Of a DNA stretch of 64,000 nt, positions 8,344 through 16,945 are shown piece after piece. Source of the DNA: JAVJRN01 sp040218415 (GTDB lineage: Bacteria > Bacteroidota > Bacteroidia > Cytophagales > Cyclobacteriaceae); NCBI GenBank assembly GCA_040218415.1, contig JAVJRN010000080.1, forward strand, positions 186,001-250,000, written 5' to 3'. The notes under the pieces were generated by a model. The model did no database searches. It saw only the letters and a program-made list of their open reading frames with translations, and was not told where the DNA came from. Position numbers and translations under genes: made by a program. How positions within the stretch are numbered: position 1 is the first letter of the stretch; every line of letters begins with the position of its first letter.

Positions 8344-9894
8344 ATGGCAAGTAATGACGAGATAACAACCCTCAAGAATATATCTTCACACTGTAAGGAA
8401 TATGGCTTTGTATACCCATCAAGCGAAATTTATGACGGATTAAGCGCGGCTTATGACTATGGCCCCTATGGTGTTGAGTTAAAAAACAACATTAAAGAAT
8501 ATTGGTGGAAGGCCATGGTGAAGCTGAATGAGAACATCGTTGGAATTGATGCTTCAATATTTATGCATCCAACCACCTGGAAAGCCTCTGGTCATGTGGA
8601 TGCCTTTAATGATCCTCTGGTCGATAATAAAGATTCCAAAAAAAGATATCGTGCCGATGTACTTATTGAAGATCAGATAGCCAAGCTGGAAGCAAAGATT
8701 GAGAAGGAAGTTTCTAAAGCCGCGAAAAGATTTGGAGAAAGCTTTGATGAAGCTCAGTTTAAAACCACCAACCCGAGAGTGGTTGCCAACCAAGATAAGA
8801 TCAATAACATCGAGTCAAGAATGAAAAATGCCATTGAATCTGGCAATCTCGAAGATTTGAAGCAACTTATTGTTGATCTTGAAATTGCCGATCCTGTTTC
8901 TGGTTCTAAAAACTGGACCGATGTGAGGCAGTTCAACCTGATGTTTTCAACAGAGCTGGGTTCTGTCGCTGATGATTCTGGTAAGATCTATTTACGTCCT
9001 GAAACAGCACAAGGCATTTTTGTCAATTTCCTCAACGTGCAAAAAAGTAGTCGAATGAAACTACCTTTTGGTATAGCTCAGATAGGAAAAGCCTTTAGGA
9101 ATGAAATAATAGCGCGTCAATTTATTTTTAGAATGCGTGAGTTTGAACAAATGGAAATGCAGTTTTTCATCAAGCCGGGAACGGAGCTTGCGTGGTATGA
9201 AGAGTGGAAAGAAAAAAGAATGAAGTGGCACCATACACTTGGTTTAGGCGCTGACAATTATCGATTTCATGATCATTTGAATCTTGCACATTATGCGAAT
9301 GCGGCTTGCGATATCGAATTTAATTTTCCGATGGGTTTTAAAGAGCTTGAAGGAATTCATTCAAGAACCGATTTTGATCTAAAAGCACACGAAACTCATT
9401 CGGGACGAAAACTCCAGTTTTTTGACACGCAAGAGAATGAAAGCTACGTGCCTTATGTAGTAGAAACATCCATCGGTCTTGACCGAATGTTTTTGGCAGT
9501 GATGTCTGCCTCATACACCGAGGAAAAACTAGAAGATGGTAGCGAAAGAACCGTACTAAAAATACCGCCAGCTTTAGCCCCAATAAAAGTAGCTGTGCTT
9601 CCTTTGCTAAATAAGGACGGCTTACCAGAAAAAGCACGGGAAATCATGCAACAGGTGATGATCGACTTCAATGCACAATATGATGCAAAAGATGCGATAG
9701 GAAGACGATATAGGAGACAAGACGCCATAGGCACCCCTTATTGCATCACCATCGACCACCAAAGCCTGGAAGATAATACAGTAACAATCCGCGAACGTGA
9801 CAGTATGCAACAGCAGCGAATTTCTGTACCAGAACTTATTTCTACATTAGAAGATAAAGTGGATATCAAACATTTGCTAAGAAAGCTAAACTAA
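8344..9894 (+). CDS. glyS: Glycyl-tRNA synthetase (class II, alpha2 type)
   Basis: Charges tRNA-Gly. 516 residues of the eukaryote/archaea-like single-chain type that Bacteroidota use instead of the alpha2beta2 enzyme. Motifs: the N-terminal block GFVYPSSEIYDGLSAAYDYG, then YLRPETAQGIFVNF, motif 2 region (GKAFRNEIIARQFIFRMREF), the ELEGIHSRTDFDL block, motif 3 with VVETSIGLDRMFLA, and the anticodon-binding domain from about residue 415 (IKVAVLPLL...) ending in RRYRRQDAIGTPYCITID. A lysine/glutamate-rich coiled insertion lies around residues 110-175. Monocistronic. A -7 box just upstream suggests a near-leaderless transcript. Confidence 0.96.
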   Translation: MASNDEITTLKNISSHCKEYGFVYPSSEIYDGLSAAYDYGPYGVELKNNIKEYWWKAMVKLNENIVGIDASIFMHPTTWKASGHVDAFNDPLVDNKDSKKRYRADVLIEDQIAKLEAKIEKEVSKAAKRFGESFDEAQFKTTNPRVVANQDKINNIESRMKNAIESGNLEDLKQLIVDLEIADPVSGSKNWTDVRQFNLMFSTELGSVADDSGKIYLRPETAQGIFVNFLNVQKSSRMKLPFGIAQIGKAFRNEIIARQFIFRMREFEQMEMQFFIKPGTELAWYEEWKEKRMKWHHTLGLGADNYRFHDHLNLAHYANAACDIEFNFPMGFKELEGIHSRTDFDLKAHETHSGRKLQFFDTQENESYVPYVVETSIGLDRMFLAVMSASYTEEKLEDGSERTVLKIPPALAPIKVAVLPLLNKDGLPEKAREIMQQVMIDFNAQYDAKDAIGRRYRRQDAIGTPYCITIDHQSLEDNTVTIRERDSMQQQRISVPELISTLEDKVDIKHLLRKLN

Positions 9895-10509
9895 TTGGAG
9901 TAAGGTCCTTCGATAGTCTTCTATCGACTAGGATGGGTCAGTTTTTCTAGGAAAACAAATAACCTGTGGAATTGACCCTGTAATCTGCTTTTGAAAAGCA
10001 TCAAAGAAGGAAAGTCTTTACAAACGGGAGTTGGTAAACGCTGTAATCGCAAAGATGTGAAGGAACTCGAAGTATTGTTTGACGCTAATGAAAGGTATTC
10101 ACTCTGTAAGCATCTTTCTTCTTATTTTCTGAATTGTACTTTAGGTCGATGAACAACTGACTTGCAAGTCTTTCGACGAGACGCTTGAATTAAAGCGCTA
10201 AATTTCTTTATTATTTTCCCTTTTAAAGACCTTTTGGAGATTCAGGCTATTCAAAGGTTTATTGATATACCGTGATTAGGAATAATACATTAAGCTGGAA
10301 GAGCAAAACAGGGTGTGGTGGATTTTAATGTGCTAGGTATTGAAACTTGGTAATATCCGGCATTAACGATAAAAAAGTTACACGTCAAAGCCAACCAATT
10401 TTATGAGCGCTTGAGCCAATATCACTCTTTTTGAAAATAGCGAAATATTGACCTGTCCATTTTAGTTTCTCACCATTCAGGACATTACACTTTTTTGTAA
10501 AATTTAGTT
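9895..10509. other. Gene-free stretch with several inverted repeats
   Basis: No coding frame is convincing here. Inverted repeats are packed into the first 300 bases: TCGATAG/CTATCGA at 9910-9927; GGGTCA/TGACCC at 9935-9978, extendable to 9 bp with one G-U pair; TGCTTTT/AAAAGCA at 9986-10000; TTTAC/GTAAA near 10020-10040; and GACTTGCAAGTC inside a larger TCG...CGA pairing near 10146-10176. This could be a structured RNA downstream of glyS or a degraded element. I could not match it to a known RNA family by eye. Confidence 0.35.
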
Positions 10510-10677
10510 TCAACCCTCTTTTTGGTATTTTAAATACTTTTCACACATTTCTTTTGTGCCTAAATAAACGACAGATCCGGCCTGTTTAACAACCCAATGT
10601 TGCTCTGTCTTGTCAAAGTGAAGTTTCAATCCTTGAGGTTCTTCCTGCGAGAAAAATAATCGATGAAATATTGTCAT
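10510..10677 (-). CDS. Hypothetical 55-residue protein
   Basis: A short minus-strand frame from ATG at 10677 to TGA at 10510. It encodes a 55-residue soluble protein beginning MTIFHRLFFSQEEPQGLKLH, with a compact pattern HWVVKQAGSVVYLGTKEMCE and a basic tail. Composition (aromatics, an alternating hydrophobic strand, an amphipathic last helix) looks protein-like rather than random. No family recognised. It is isolated in a 1.5-kb gene-poor stretch, and no clear promoter is seen. It could be a non-coding frame. Confidence 0.4.
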   Translation of the reverse strand: MTIFHRLFFSQEEPQGLKLHFDKTEQHWVVKQAGSVVYLGTKEMCEKYLKYQKEG

Positions 10678-11346
10678 TGGTCTACATTTTTTTGATTTCT
10701 ATCGAAATTATCAAATTAATTTCTTAGTTCAAAGAAAACTGATATTAATTTATTCATATGTTTTTATTTGAATAGTTATATTTTTGAACCAAAATTTTAA
10801 AATTGTTGCGAATGCTTATGTTTCTCTGCGAAATAGGTCGCCTATTTCAGTTTGTGCGTGCCAGTGACAATTCGGTGTAAAACCTACCTCTCAAGTCATT
10901 TGATTTTGTTGGGTCAGGAATGTACCCTTGATCAACGATCATTGATTAAAATCTATGGTCGTTCAGCAATTAGAATATTATCCAATGCTCACTTCCCATC
11001 TTAAACTGTCTCGAACTTATTAGCTCCTAAGTGCGATGAGGTTCCCAACTATACCATATGCAAGCCTCCGTGGCGAATACATAGTCATAATGCTTCATCA
11101 ACATAAACTCATTGAAACATAAAGCATGCGTTTCAACGATTCCTATTTTCCGATCGGCGGGAGATTCTGCTGGATCGACATTTTGATTGAAATAGTAATC
11201 TATAAGAAAGGGTATTTCCAGTTTTTATTTCCATCGCTTATTAAACTATTTGGCGAAACTAGCGAGTGGGGACACTTGCCAATAATTATGATAACTCATT
11301 GGCTTCACACAAGAAAATGTTGCCATTTGGCTGCTCCTTCAAAAGT
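10678..11346. other. Gene-free stretch upstream of the tRNA-Val terminator
   Basis: AT-rich DNA without a convincing frame on either strand. The short ORFs around 11126-11452 run through the tRNA gene and have no protein-like pattern. A small inverted repeat (TTGATCAACGATCATTGATT) lies near 10930. Nothing else was recognised. Confidence 0.4.
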
Positions 11347-11379
11347 AAAAAGCCCTTTTACGAGACGTATAAGGGCTTT
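11347..11379 (-). terminator. Terminator of tRNA-Val
   Basis: The stem AAAGCCCTT / AAGGGCTTT encloses a loop of about 13 nt. On the minus strand it is followed by a T-rich run (CTTTTTACTTTT), directly 3' of the tRNA CCA end. Confidence 0.8.
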
Positions 11380-11380
11380 A

Positions 11381-11458
11381 TGGTGGAGTGTATTGGATTC
11401 GAACCAACGACCCCCGCCCTGTCAAGGCGGTGCTCTAAACCAACTGAGCTAACACTCC
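11381..11458 (-). tRNA. tRNA-Val (anticodon GAC), CCA encoded
   Basis: Read on the minus strand the gene folds as a complete cloverleaf: acceptor GGAGTGT/ACACTCC, D arm AGCTCAGTTGG...GAGC, anticodon stem CCGCC/GGCGG with loop TTGACAG (anticodon GAC, so valine GUC/GUU codons), and T arm with GGTTCGAATCC. Discriminator A and an encoded CCA follow (11384-11381). The body resembles the usual bacterial tRNA-Val(GAC). A TATATTTG box lies upstream and a hairpin terminator downstream, so it is an independent unit. Confidence 0.95.
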
Positions 11459-11474
11459 AGAATTTCTGGATGGG

Positions 11475-11482
11475 CAAATATA
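11475..11482 (-). promoter_or_regulatory. -7 element for tRNA-Val
   Basis: TATATTTG on the minus strand, a full TAnnTTTG match, ends 16 bases before the tRNA 5' end. No TTG box at the ideal spacing was seen. Confidence 0.45.
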
Positions 11483-11612
11483 GAATTTTCTTATTGTTCA
11501 TCGCCGATCGGCTGAAAATTACTCCTTTAAAAGTGAGATCAAGAATATAAATGTTAATGTGGTGTTAACGAGTACCCTATTTTTTAGATAAATCCTTTTC
11601 TTCGTAACAATA

Positions 11613-12839
11613 ATGAAAAACAGTCATATTCGGTGGGTGGTATTTCTGGGAGTACTCTCCATTCTTGGAATCATATTTTCGCAGGTTTTCTGGGTGCAAA
11701 AAGCGGTGGAAAATAATCAGGAGGAGTTTAATCATCAAGTACAAATGGCCTTACGAAATGTGGTAGAGTCTCTTTGTGAACTCAACGGCAATGATATTGC
11801 CAACGATCCTATAGATCAGGTTTCTAAAAATTATTTTGTAGCGCGTACCAACTATAAGATTAATCTGGAATCCTTGGATTATTTGATCAAGGCAGAACTG
11901 CAAAAGAGAAGTATTTCGGAGGATTTTGAGTTCGGTGTGTATGATTGCAACACAGATAGAATGGTTTATGGTGATTTTATCAGCATGTCCGACCAACCTA
12001 AAACGACTCCTGAAAATAAACTTCCAGTATTGGCGGAGGACGAATACTATTTTGGCGTCTATTTTCCTGGCAGATCCTCCGGTTTCGGTAACGACATGGA
12101 TTTTTGGAAATTTACTACACTGATTACTGGTATTCTGGTGCTCTTCTTTGGCTACACCCTATTTATCGTACTTAAGCAAAAAAGACTTAGTGAAGTCCAA
12201 AGGGATTTCATAAATAACATGACGCATGAATTCAAAACACCACTTTCGACGCTAAAACTATCCGTGGAAGCCTTACATGCCGAGTCATTGTCTGAAAGAG
12301 GCAACAAGTACATAGAAATAATAGGCTTGGAAAGCGAACGTCTACAAAATCATGTGTCTAGACTGCTGGAAACCAATGTGAAATCTAAAGAATATCTTTT
12401 TGTTGAGATAGATATCAACAAGATCTGCAAGAGCGTGTTTCAGTCTTTTGCGATAAAACAAAAGGAATCGTGGGAAATAGCGCTAACAGACACACCGCTG
12501 ATTATCTCAGGAAATCAGGAGTTAGTAGAAATGATCCTGTTAAACCTATTGGATAATGCCCAAAAGTATGGAGATGGTTATGTGAAAATGCAGACAGAAA
12601 GTGTCGGGAACAAAGCCATCATTAATGTGTACAACCGAGGTGGATTTATCCCTAAATCTGAATACAAAAAAATATTTCAGAAATTTTACCGCGTATCACA
12701 TGGCAACACCCATGACGTTAAAGGTTTCGGACTTGGGTTGTCTATCGTTAAAAAAAGTGTGAAGTTGCTAAAAGGAACAATCCATCTAGAAAGTGATCAT
12801 ACTGGAACCTGCTTCACCATCAAATTACCGAAAGTATGA
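11613..12839 (+). CDS. Sensor histidine kinase
   Basis: A membrane histidine kinase of 408 residues. TM1 is at about residues 8-28, a periplasmic region of about 135 residues follows, and TM2 is at about 170-190. Next come HisKA with the phospho-acceptor His at about residue 205 (NMTHEFKTPLSTLKLS) and HATPase_c with N box LLNLLDNAQKYG and G2 box GFGLGLSIVKKS. The G1 box reads NRGGFIP rather than DxGxG, a variant found in many active kinases. It overlaps its response regulator by 4 nt, so signal pair and translation are coupled. It is related to the kinase at 13790 in its core but has a much shorter sensor. Stimulus unknown. Confidence 0.93.
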   Translation: MKNSHIRWVVFLGVLSILGIIFSQVFWVQKAVENNQEEFNHQVQMALRNVVESLCELNGNDIANDPIDQVSKNYFVARTNYKINLESLDYLIKAELQKRSISEDFEFGVYDCNTDRMVYGDFISMSDQPKTTPENKLPVLAEDEYYFGVYFPGRSSGFGNDMDFWKFTTLITGILVLFFGYTLFIVLKQKRLSEVQRDFINNMTHEFKTPLSTLKLSVEALHAESLSERGNKYIEIIGLESERLQNHVSRLLETNVKSKEYLFVEIDINKICKSVFQSFAIKQKESWEIALTDTPLIISGNQELVEMILLNLLDNAQKYGDGYVKMQTESVGNKAIINVYNRGGFIPKSEYKKIFQKFYRVSHGNTHDVKGFGLGLSIVKKSVKLLKGTIHLESDHTGTCFTIKLPKV

Positions 12840-13525
12840 GAAAAATATTGCTCGCAGAAGATGATTCAAATCTGAATTTCGTCATCAATGACCACTTAAC
12901 GCAAGCAGGCTTTGACGTTACCTCTTGTAAAAATGGCCAGGAAGCTATGGAGGTTTTTTCACCAAGACAATTCGATATTGTCATACTGGATGTGATGATG
13001 CCGAAAACGGATGGATTTAATGTGGCGCTCAATATTCGCAAATTAGATGAGTTTGTGCCTATTATTTTTCTAACTGCACGATCACAGGAAGAGGACAGGC
13101 TCAAAGGGTTTGAAGTCGGTGGAGATGATTATGTGACCAAACCTTTTTCCATGCAAGAGTTGATTTATCGCGTAAATGTTTTTTTAAGGAGATCGGAAAG
13201 CAAGAGTATATTGCCAGAATCGGAGCAATCAATCTCGAAGCATACGTCTTTTGATAAGACTAATTTGATATTGAAAGTAAAAGATGCTAGTTATCACTTG
13301 ACAGAGATGGAAGGCCGACTGTTTCAAATGTTGATTGATCAAAAGAATAATCTTGTGAAAAGATCAAACATTCTCATTGAAATTTGGGGTGAAGACGATT
13401 ATTTCAAGGGACGAAGTTTGGATGTGTTTGTGTCTCGGCTTAGAAAGTATTTAAAAGAAGATGATCAACTCACCATCAGAAACCATCATGGAGTTGGATT
13501 TACCCTTTTGGAAGGGTCGCTTTAA
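12836..13525 (+). CDS. OmpR-family response regulator
   Basis: A 229-residue two-domain regulator. The receiver has the acidic pair (AEDDSNLNF), phospho-acceptor Asp at about residue 52 (DIVILDVMMPKTDGF), Thr in FLTARSQEEDR and Lys in DDYVTKPFSM. A winged-helix Trans_reg_C domain follows (LTEMEGRLFQMLID, LDVFVSRLRKYLKEDD, GVGFTLLEGS). Cognate partner of the kinase that overlaps it. Close paralogue of the regulator at 15457 (shared LRKYLKEDD and the same overall length), so the two systems probably arose by tandem duplication and may cross-regulate. Targets unknown. Confidence 0.94.
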   Translation: MRKILLAEDDSNLNFVINDHLTQAGFDVTSCKNGQEAMEVFSPRQFDIVILDVMMPKTDGFNVALNIRKLDEFVPIIFLTARSQEEDRLKGFEVGGDDYVTKPFSMQELIYRVNVFLRRSESKSILPESEQSISKHTSFDKTNLILKVKDASYHLTEMEGRLFQMLIDQKNNLVKRSNILIEIWGEDDYFKGRSLDVFVSRLRKYLKEDDQLTIRNHHGVGFTLLEGSL

Positions 13526-13789
13526 ATATAGCCGTAGCAGTTTCAAGTATTTCAAGGCTACTATCAAAAGTTGAAAGAGATAATTATAAGTACTCATCTA
13601 ACAAACAAGAGGTAATTTTTAGGCTTTTTTAGTATTCATTTTCTACTTCTAAGTAAAGACGCATTTAACGCTTTATTTTGTCAAAATTCTATGCCCTTAG
13701 TGTAGTTTCAATTAGAGCCCAGTCGCTCAAAGCTTGTTAAAAATGGTTAATTAAGAACTTCAGAGACGGTTTACTCGTAGATTTGAAAC

Positions 13790-15370
13790 ATGAAGCAATC
13801 GACTTTGAGGTGGGTAATTGGGTTGATGGGTATAGCCATGATTGGCCTGATTGCGTTCCAATTATATTGGGTGGATACGCTGATTCGAGCGAATAATCAA
13901 CAATTCAAATCGGACGTACAGCAAGCGCTAACCCAAGTTTCCGACAAGTTGGAAAAACAAGAGGCTTTGATTGCCTTGAATCAATCCCAAAGCTTTTTCC
14001 AAGGAGCCTTCACAACACAATTTTCCTACTCCAGTACGACAACCGGAGGACAGTTTCCCTTTCTTAAACAACAGCCCAGATCCGACCAAAAAGAACAGCA
14101 TTCACCTGAGAGTAATCAACGGTTCCGGACAGATACCTTGATAAGTATGGATGGGTTTAGTTTGGTTTTGGATATCGAAGACCGAAGTATTGAGAATAAA
14201 ACCATAGAAGAAGAACAACAGCTAGCTGAACAAAACCTTGCCTTAAGAGAGCAACTGAACAAAGTGACAAGAAAATCTCAAATGTTTTTTCAAGTTTTGG
14301 AGAACATACTCATACCCAATAGGTCATTGATGACCCGTTTCAACCCTGCTCAGCTCGACTCTATCATCGCTAAAGAATTAAGTAACAAGGGGATTGATAT
14401 AGACTATGATTACGGTATTATTTCTCCTTCACAAAATCGTTTTTTACTGATTAATAATAGACTTAAAAAAGATGAATTAGCGAACAGCGACCTCAAAGCC
14501 AACTTGTTTCCCAATGATTTGATGGGCGAGACTAACTGGCTGGTTTTGAATTTTCCCAATCAGGAAAAGTTTTTGATCAAAAAGCTTTGGCTAACTATGG
14601 CATCTTCAGGCCTTTTAATCCTAATCATCATTGGTTCATTTGGTTATAGCATTCACACCATAATCAGGCAAAAGAAGATCTCAGAAATGAAGACTGATTT
14701 TATTAACAATATGACGCATGAGCTAAAAACGCCCATCGCTACCATCTCTTTAGCAAGCGAAGCACTGAGAGATAAAGATATTCAACAGGTTGATGAAATG
14801 CGCGACCGATACATCAAAGTAATCTCTGAGGAAAATCATCGGCTTTCTGACCAAGTAGAACGAGTGTTACAAATGGCAGCTATTGATAAAAATGATTTGA
14901 ATCTGATACTAGAACCGATAGCAATCAATGAGATCGCCAATGAAGCTTACGAAACGATGAAATTTCGCGTCGAAGATCAGCAAGGTGAAATCCGAAAATC
15001 ATTCGAAGTGCCTGATCATATAAAGGTAAATGTGGATCACACCCATATGCTCAATATCATGGTAAACCTGATAGATAATGCGTTGAAGTATTCCGAAGAA
15101 AGTCCCAATATATTTATTCGAACCTGGCACAATAAACGCAATGTATATCTGAGTGTTAAGGATCATGGGATCGGAATGTCACGAGAGGCACAAAAACATA
15201 TTTTCGACAAGTTTTTTCGCGTCTCTACCGGAAACATACATAATGTGAAAGGTTTTGGACTTGGATTGTCCTACGTGAAAAACATGGTTCACGCCCATGA
15301 TGGAGACATTACAGTTGACAGTACGCTTGGTAAAGGAAGTACCTTTACTGTTACATTGCCAATGATATAA
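13790..15370 (+). CDS. Sensor histidine kinase with large sensor region
   Basis: A 526-residue kinase. TM1 is at about residues 9-28 (VIGLMGIAMIGLIAFQLYWV). The long periplasmic region of about 235 residues is rich in Gln/Ser and has a predicted coiled-coil stretch (EEQQLAEQNLALREQL). TM2 lies at about 266-288, HisKA has its His at about 310 (NMTHELKTPIATISLA), and HATPase_c has N box MVNLIDNALKYS, G1 DHGIGM and G2 GFGLGLSYV. All catalytic boxes are intact. Its regulator follows after 86 nt. The cytoplasmic half is paralogous to the kinase at 11613. RprX-like kinases of Bacteroidota have this layout; the signal is unknown. Confidence 0.93.
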   Translation: MKQSTLRWVIGLMGIAMIGLIAFQLYWVDTLIRANNQQFKSDVQQALTQVSDKLEKQEALIALNQSQSFFQGAFTTQFSYSSTTTGGQFPFLKQQPRSDQKEQHSPESNQRFRTDTLISMDGFSLVLDIEDRSIENKTIEEEQQLAEQNLALREQLNKVTRKSQMFFQVLENILIPNRSLMTRFNPAQLDSIIAKELSNKGIDIDYDYGIISPSQNRFLLINNRLKKDELANSDLKANLFPNDLMGETNWLVLNFPNQEKFLIKKLWLTMASSGLLILIIIGSFGYSIHTIIRQKKISEMKTDFINNMTHELKTPIATISLASEALRDKDIQQVDEMRDRYIKVISEENHRLSDQVERVLQMAAIDKNDLNLILEPIAINEIANEAYETMKFRVEDQQGEIRKSFEVPDHIKVNVDHTHMLNIMVNLIDNALKYSEESPNIFIRTWHNKRNVYLSVKDHGIGMSREAQKHIFDKFFRVSTGNIHNVKGFGLGLSYVKNMVHAHDGDITVDSTLGKGSTFTVTLPMI

Positions 15371-15456
15371 TGAAGCAATTGGTTATATTCAATGGCCAGA
15401 AACTCAAAGAAAGCTAAGGAGATAGCATCGATTAGCACACCATCAAATAAATAACA

Positions 15457-16152
15457 ATGGAAAAAACGCGCATATTACTCGCAGAAGACGACCCCAATTT
15501 AGGGCAGATTCTTCATGAATATTTGAACTTAAAGGGATTCCAAACAAGACTCTGTAAGGATGGTGAAGAAGGTGCGGAAGTATTTCAACCTGGTAAATTT
15601 GACCTTTGTATACTTGACTTGATGATGCCCAAAAAGGACGGATTCCAATTAGCCAAAGAAATAAAGGAAATCGAGCCTACTATTCCCATTATTTTTTTGA
15701 CGGCTAAGTCGCTAAAAGAAGATATGATTGAAGGGTTTAAAATTGGTGCGGATGATTATATCACGAAACCCTTTAGTATGGAAATTTTACTGCTGAGAGT
15801 TCAAGCGATAATGAACCGCGTAAATAATACTAAAAAGCCGGTCGAGCTACCTTCTGAACTAAATATTGGAAAGTTAAAATACCAACCGAATAACAATAAG
15901 CTCTTTCTCCCATCGGGTGAAGTAAAGCTGACCACTAAGGAAAATGAGTTGTTGAAGCTTCTGGTAGAAAGCATGGACAGCACCGTAAATAGAAGCATCG
16001 CGCTTAAAAAAATCTGGCGAGACGACTCTTACTTTAACGCACGGAGTATGGATGTATACATTGCCAAACTCAGAAAGTATTTGAAAGAAGATGATTCTAT
16101 TCAACTACTCACGGTACATGGAGAAGGATTCAAATTAGTCCATCTCAATTAG
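15457..16152 (+). CDS. OmpR-family response regulator
   Basis: A 231-residue regulator with receiver (AEDDPNLGQIL; Asp at about residue 54 in LCILDLMMPKKDGF; FLTAKSLKED; DDYITKPFSM) and winged-helix DNA-binding domain (LTTKENELLKLLVE, MDVYIAKLRKYLKEDD, GEGFKLVH). Partner of the kinase at 13790. The gene ends 63 nt before the HisA-like gene, which has its own -7 box, so co-transcription with it is not required. Confidence 0.94.
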   Translation: MEKTRILLAEDDPNLGQILHEYLNLKGFQTRLCKDGEEGAEVFQPGKFDLCILDLMMPKKDGFQLAKEIKEIEPTIPIIFLTAKSLKEDMIEGFKIGADDYITKPFSMEILLLRVQAIMNRVNNTKKPVELPSELNIGKLKYQPNNNKLFLPSGEVKLTTKENELLKLLVESMDSTVNRSIALKKIWRDDSYFNARSMDVYIAKLRKYLKEDDSIQLLTVHGEGFKLVHLN

Positions 16153-16164
16153 CAGACCATGAAC

Positions 16165-16172
16165 TATATTTG
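16165..16172 (+). promoter_or_regulatory. -7 element upstream of the HisA-like gene
   Basis: TATATTTG, a full TAnnTTTG match, lies 43 bases before the ATG at 16216. No clear TTG box is seen at the expected distance. Confidence 0.4.
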
Positions 16173-16215
16173 TGATGAATCTATCTAATTTAACCCCACA
16201 AATAATTTTGACAAC

Positions 16216-16935
16216 ATGCTATTAGTCCCCTCTATTTCGGTAATTAAAGGAAGAACTACCCGACTGACGAAAGGTGATTTTGACAATGAAAAAGTCTATG
16301 ACATAAGTCCGTTAGAAATTACGGAACAGTTTGTAGATCACGGGGTAAAAAGGATTCATCTAGTAGACTTGCAAGGAGCCAAGGTTGGCAGTGTTAAAAA
16401 CTTTGAAACATTGCAGCTTATTTCTGGCTACACCGATTTATCCATCAATTTCGCTGGTGGTATTCACACCGACGGAGAAGTAGGAAAGGCATTTGAGTAT
16501 GGAGCCGAAAGTATCACTTCAGCCTCGGTAGCGGTGAACAACAAAGAACTATTTGCTTCCTGGATTATGTCCTACGGTAGGGAAAAAATCGCCTTAGGCG
16601 CTGACTCACTTGATGGATTTATAAAAGTAGGTGGTTGGCAAAAAAACACTGAATTAAAACTGGAAGATCATATCGGCTATTTTTACGATCGAGGATTGAA
16701 GTATTTGAAAACTACAGATATTTCCAAAGAAGGAACACTTGAAGGGCCCGCCTTTGATCTTTATGAGAAGCTATTGAAACGCTTTCCTGACTTATGCATT
16801 TTTGCAAGTGGAGGAGTTCGCCACATGGATGACATCAAGAAAATGGCAGATATGGGACTTTACGGTGTGATTTTTGGCAAGGCGTTTTACGAGAGCAGAA
16901 TCAGCCTAAAAGAAATAGAAAGTTACCACAAGTAA
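16216..16935 (+). CDS. HisA/HisF-family (beta-alpha)8 protein, orphan, catalytic Asp8 replaced
   Basis: A 239-residue TIM-barrel protein that would be annotated HisA (ProFAR isomerase, histidine pathway). Shared blocks: VYDISPLEITEQFVDHG, IHLVDLQGAKVG, FAGGIHTDGEV, TTDISKEGTLEGP and FASGGVRHMDDIKKM. The second acid (Asp130, ALGADS) and the TD pair (167-168) are kept. The N-terminal strand, however, reads VPSISVIKGRTTRL where HisA has a catalytic Asp in PAxDLIDGK: residue 8 is Ser and residue 11 is Lys. The GTAAV phosphate motif is TSASV. No other his gene is nearby. Either a paralogue with another substrate or an altered isomerase; I therefore withhold the symbol hisA. Confidence 0.8.
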   Translation: MLLVPSISVIKGRTTRLTKGDFDNEKVYDISPLEITEQFVDHGVKRIHLVDLQGAKVGSVKNFETLQLISGYTDLSINFAGGIHTDGEVGKAFEYGAESITSASVAVNNKELFASWIMSYGREKIALGADSLDGFIKVGGWQKNTELKLEDHIGYFYDRGLKYLKTTDISKEGTLEGPAFDLYEKLLKRFPDLCIFASGGVRHMDDIKKMADMGLYGVIFGKAFYESRISLKEIESYHK

Positions 16936-16945
16936 AAACCTGTAA

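Noticed and set aside
9895..10509. Group II intron remnant
   Set aside because: No domain V hairpin, no GTGCG-type 5' end and no reverse-transcriptase fragment could be found in any frame.
11126..11550. Two overlapping plus-strand ORFs of 94-108 codons
   Set aside because: Both run through the tRNA-Val gene and its terminator on the opposite strand; the translation has no protein-like pattern.
11613..12839. Kinase inactive because G1 box is NRGGF
   Set aside because: N-x-G forms of the G1 box are common in active histidine kinases; the H, N and G2 boxes are intact.
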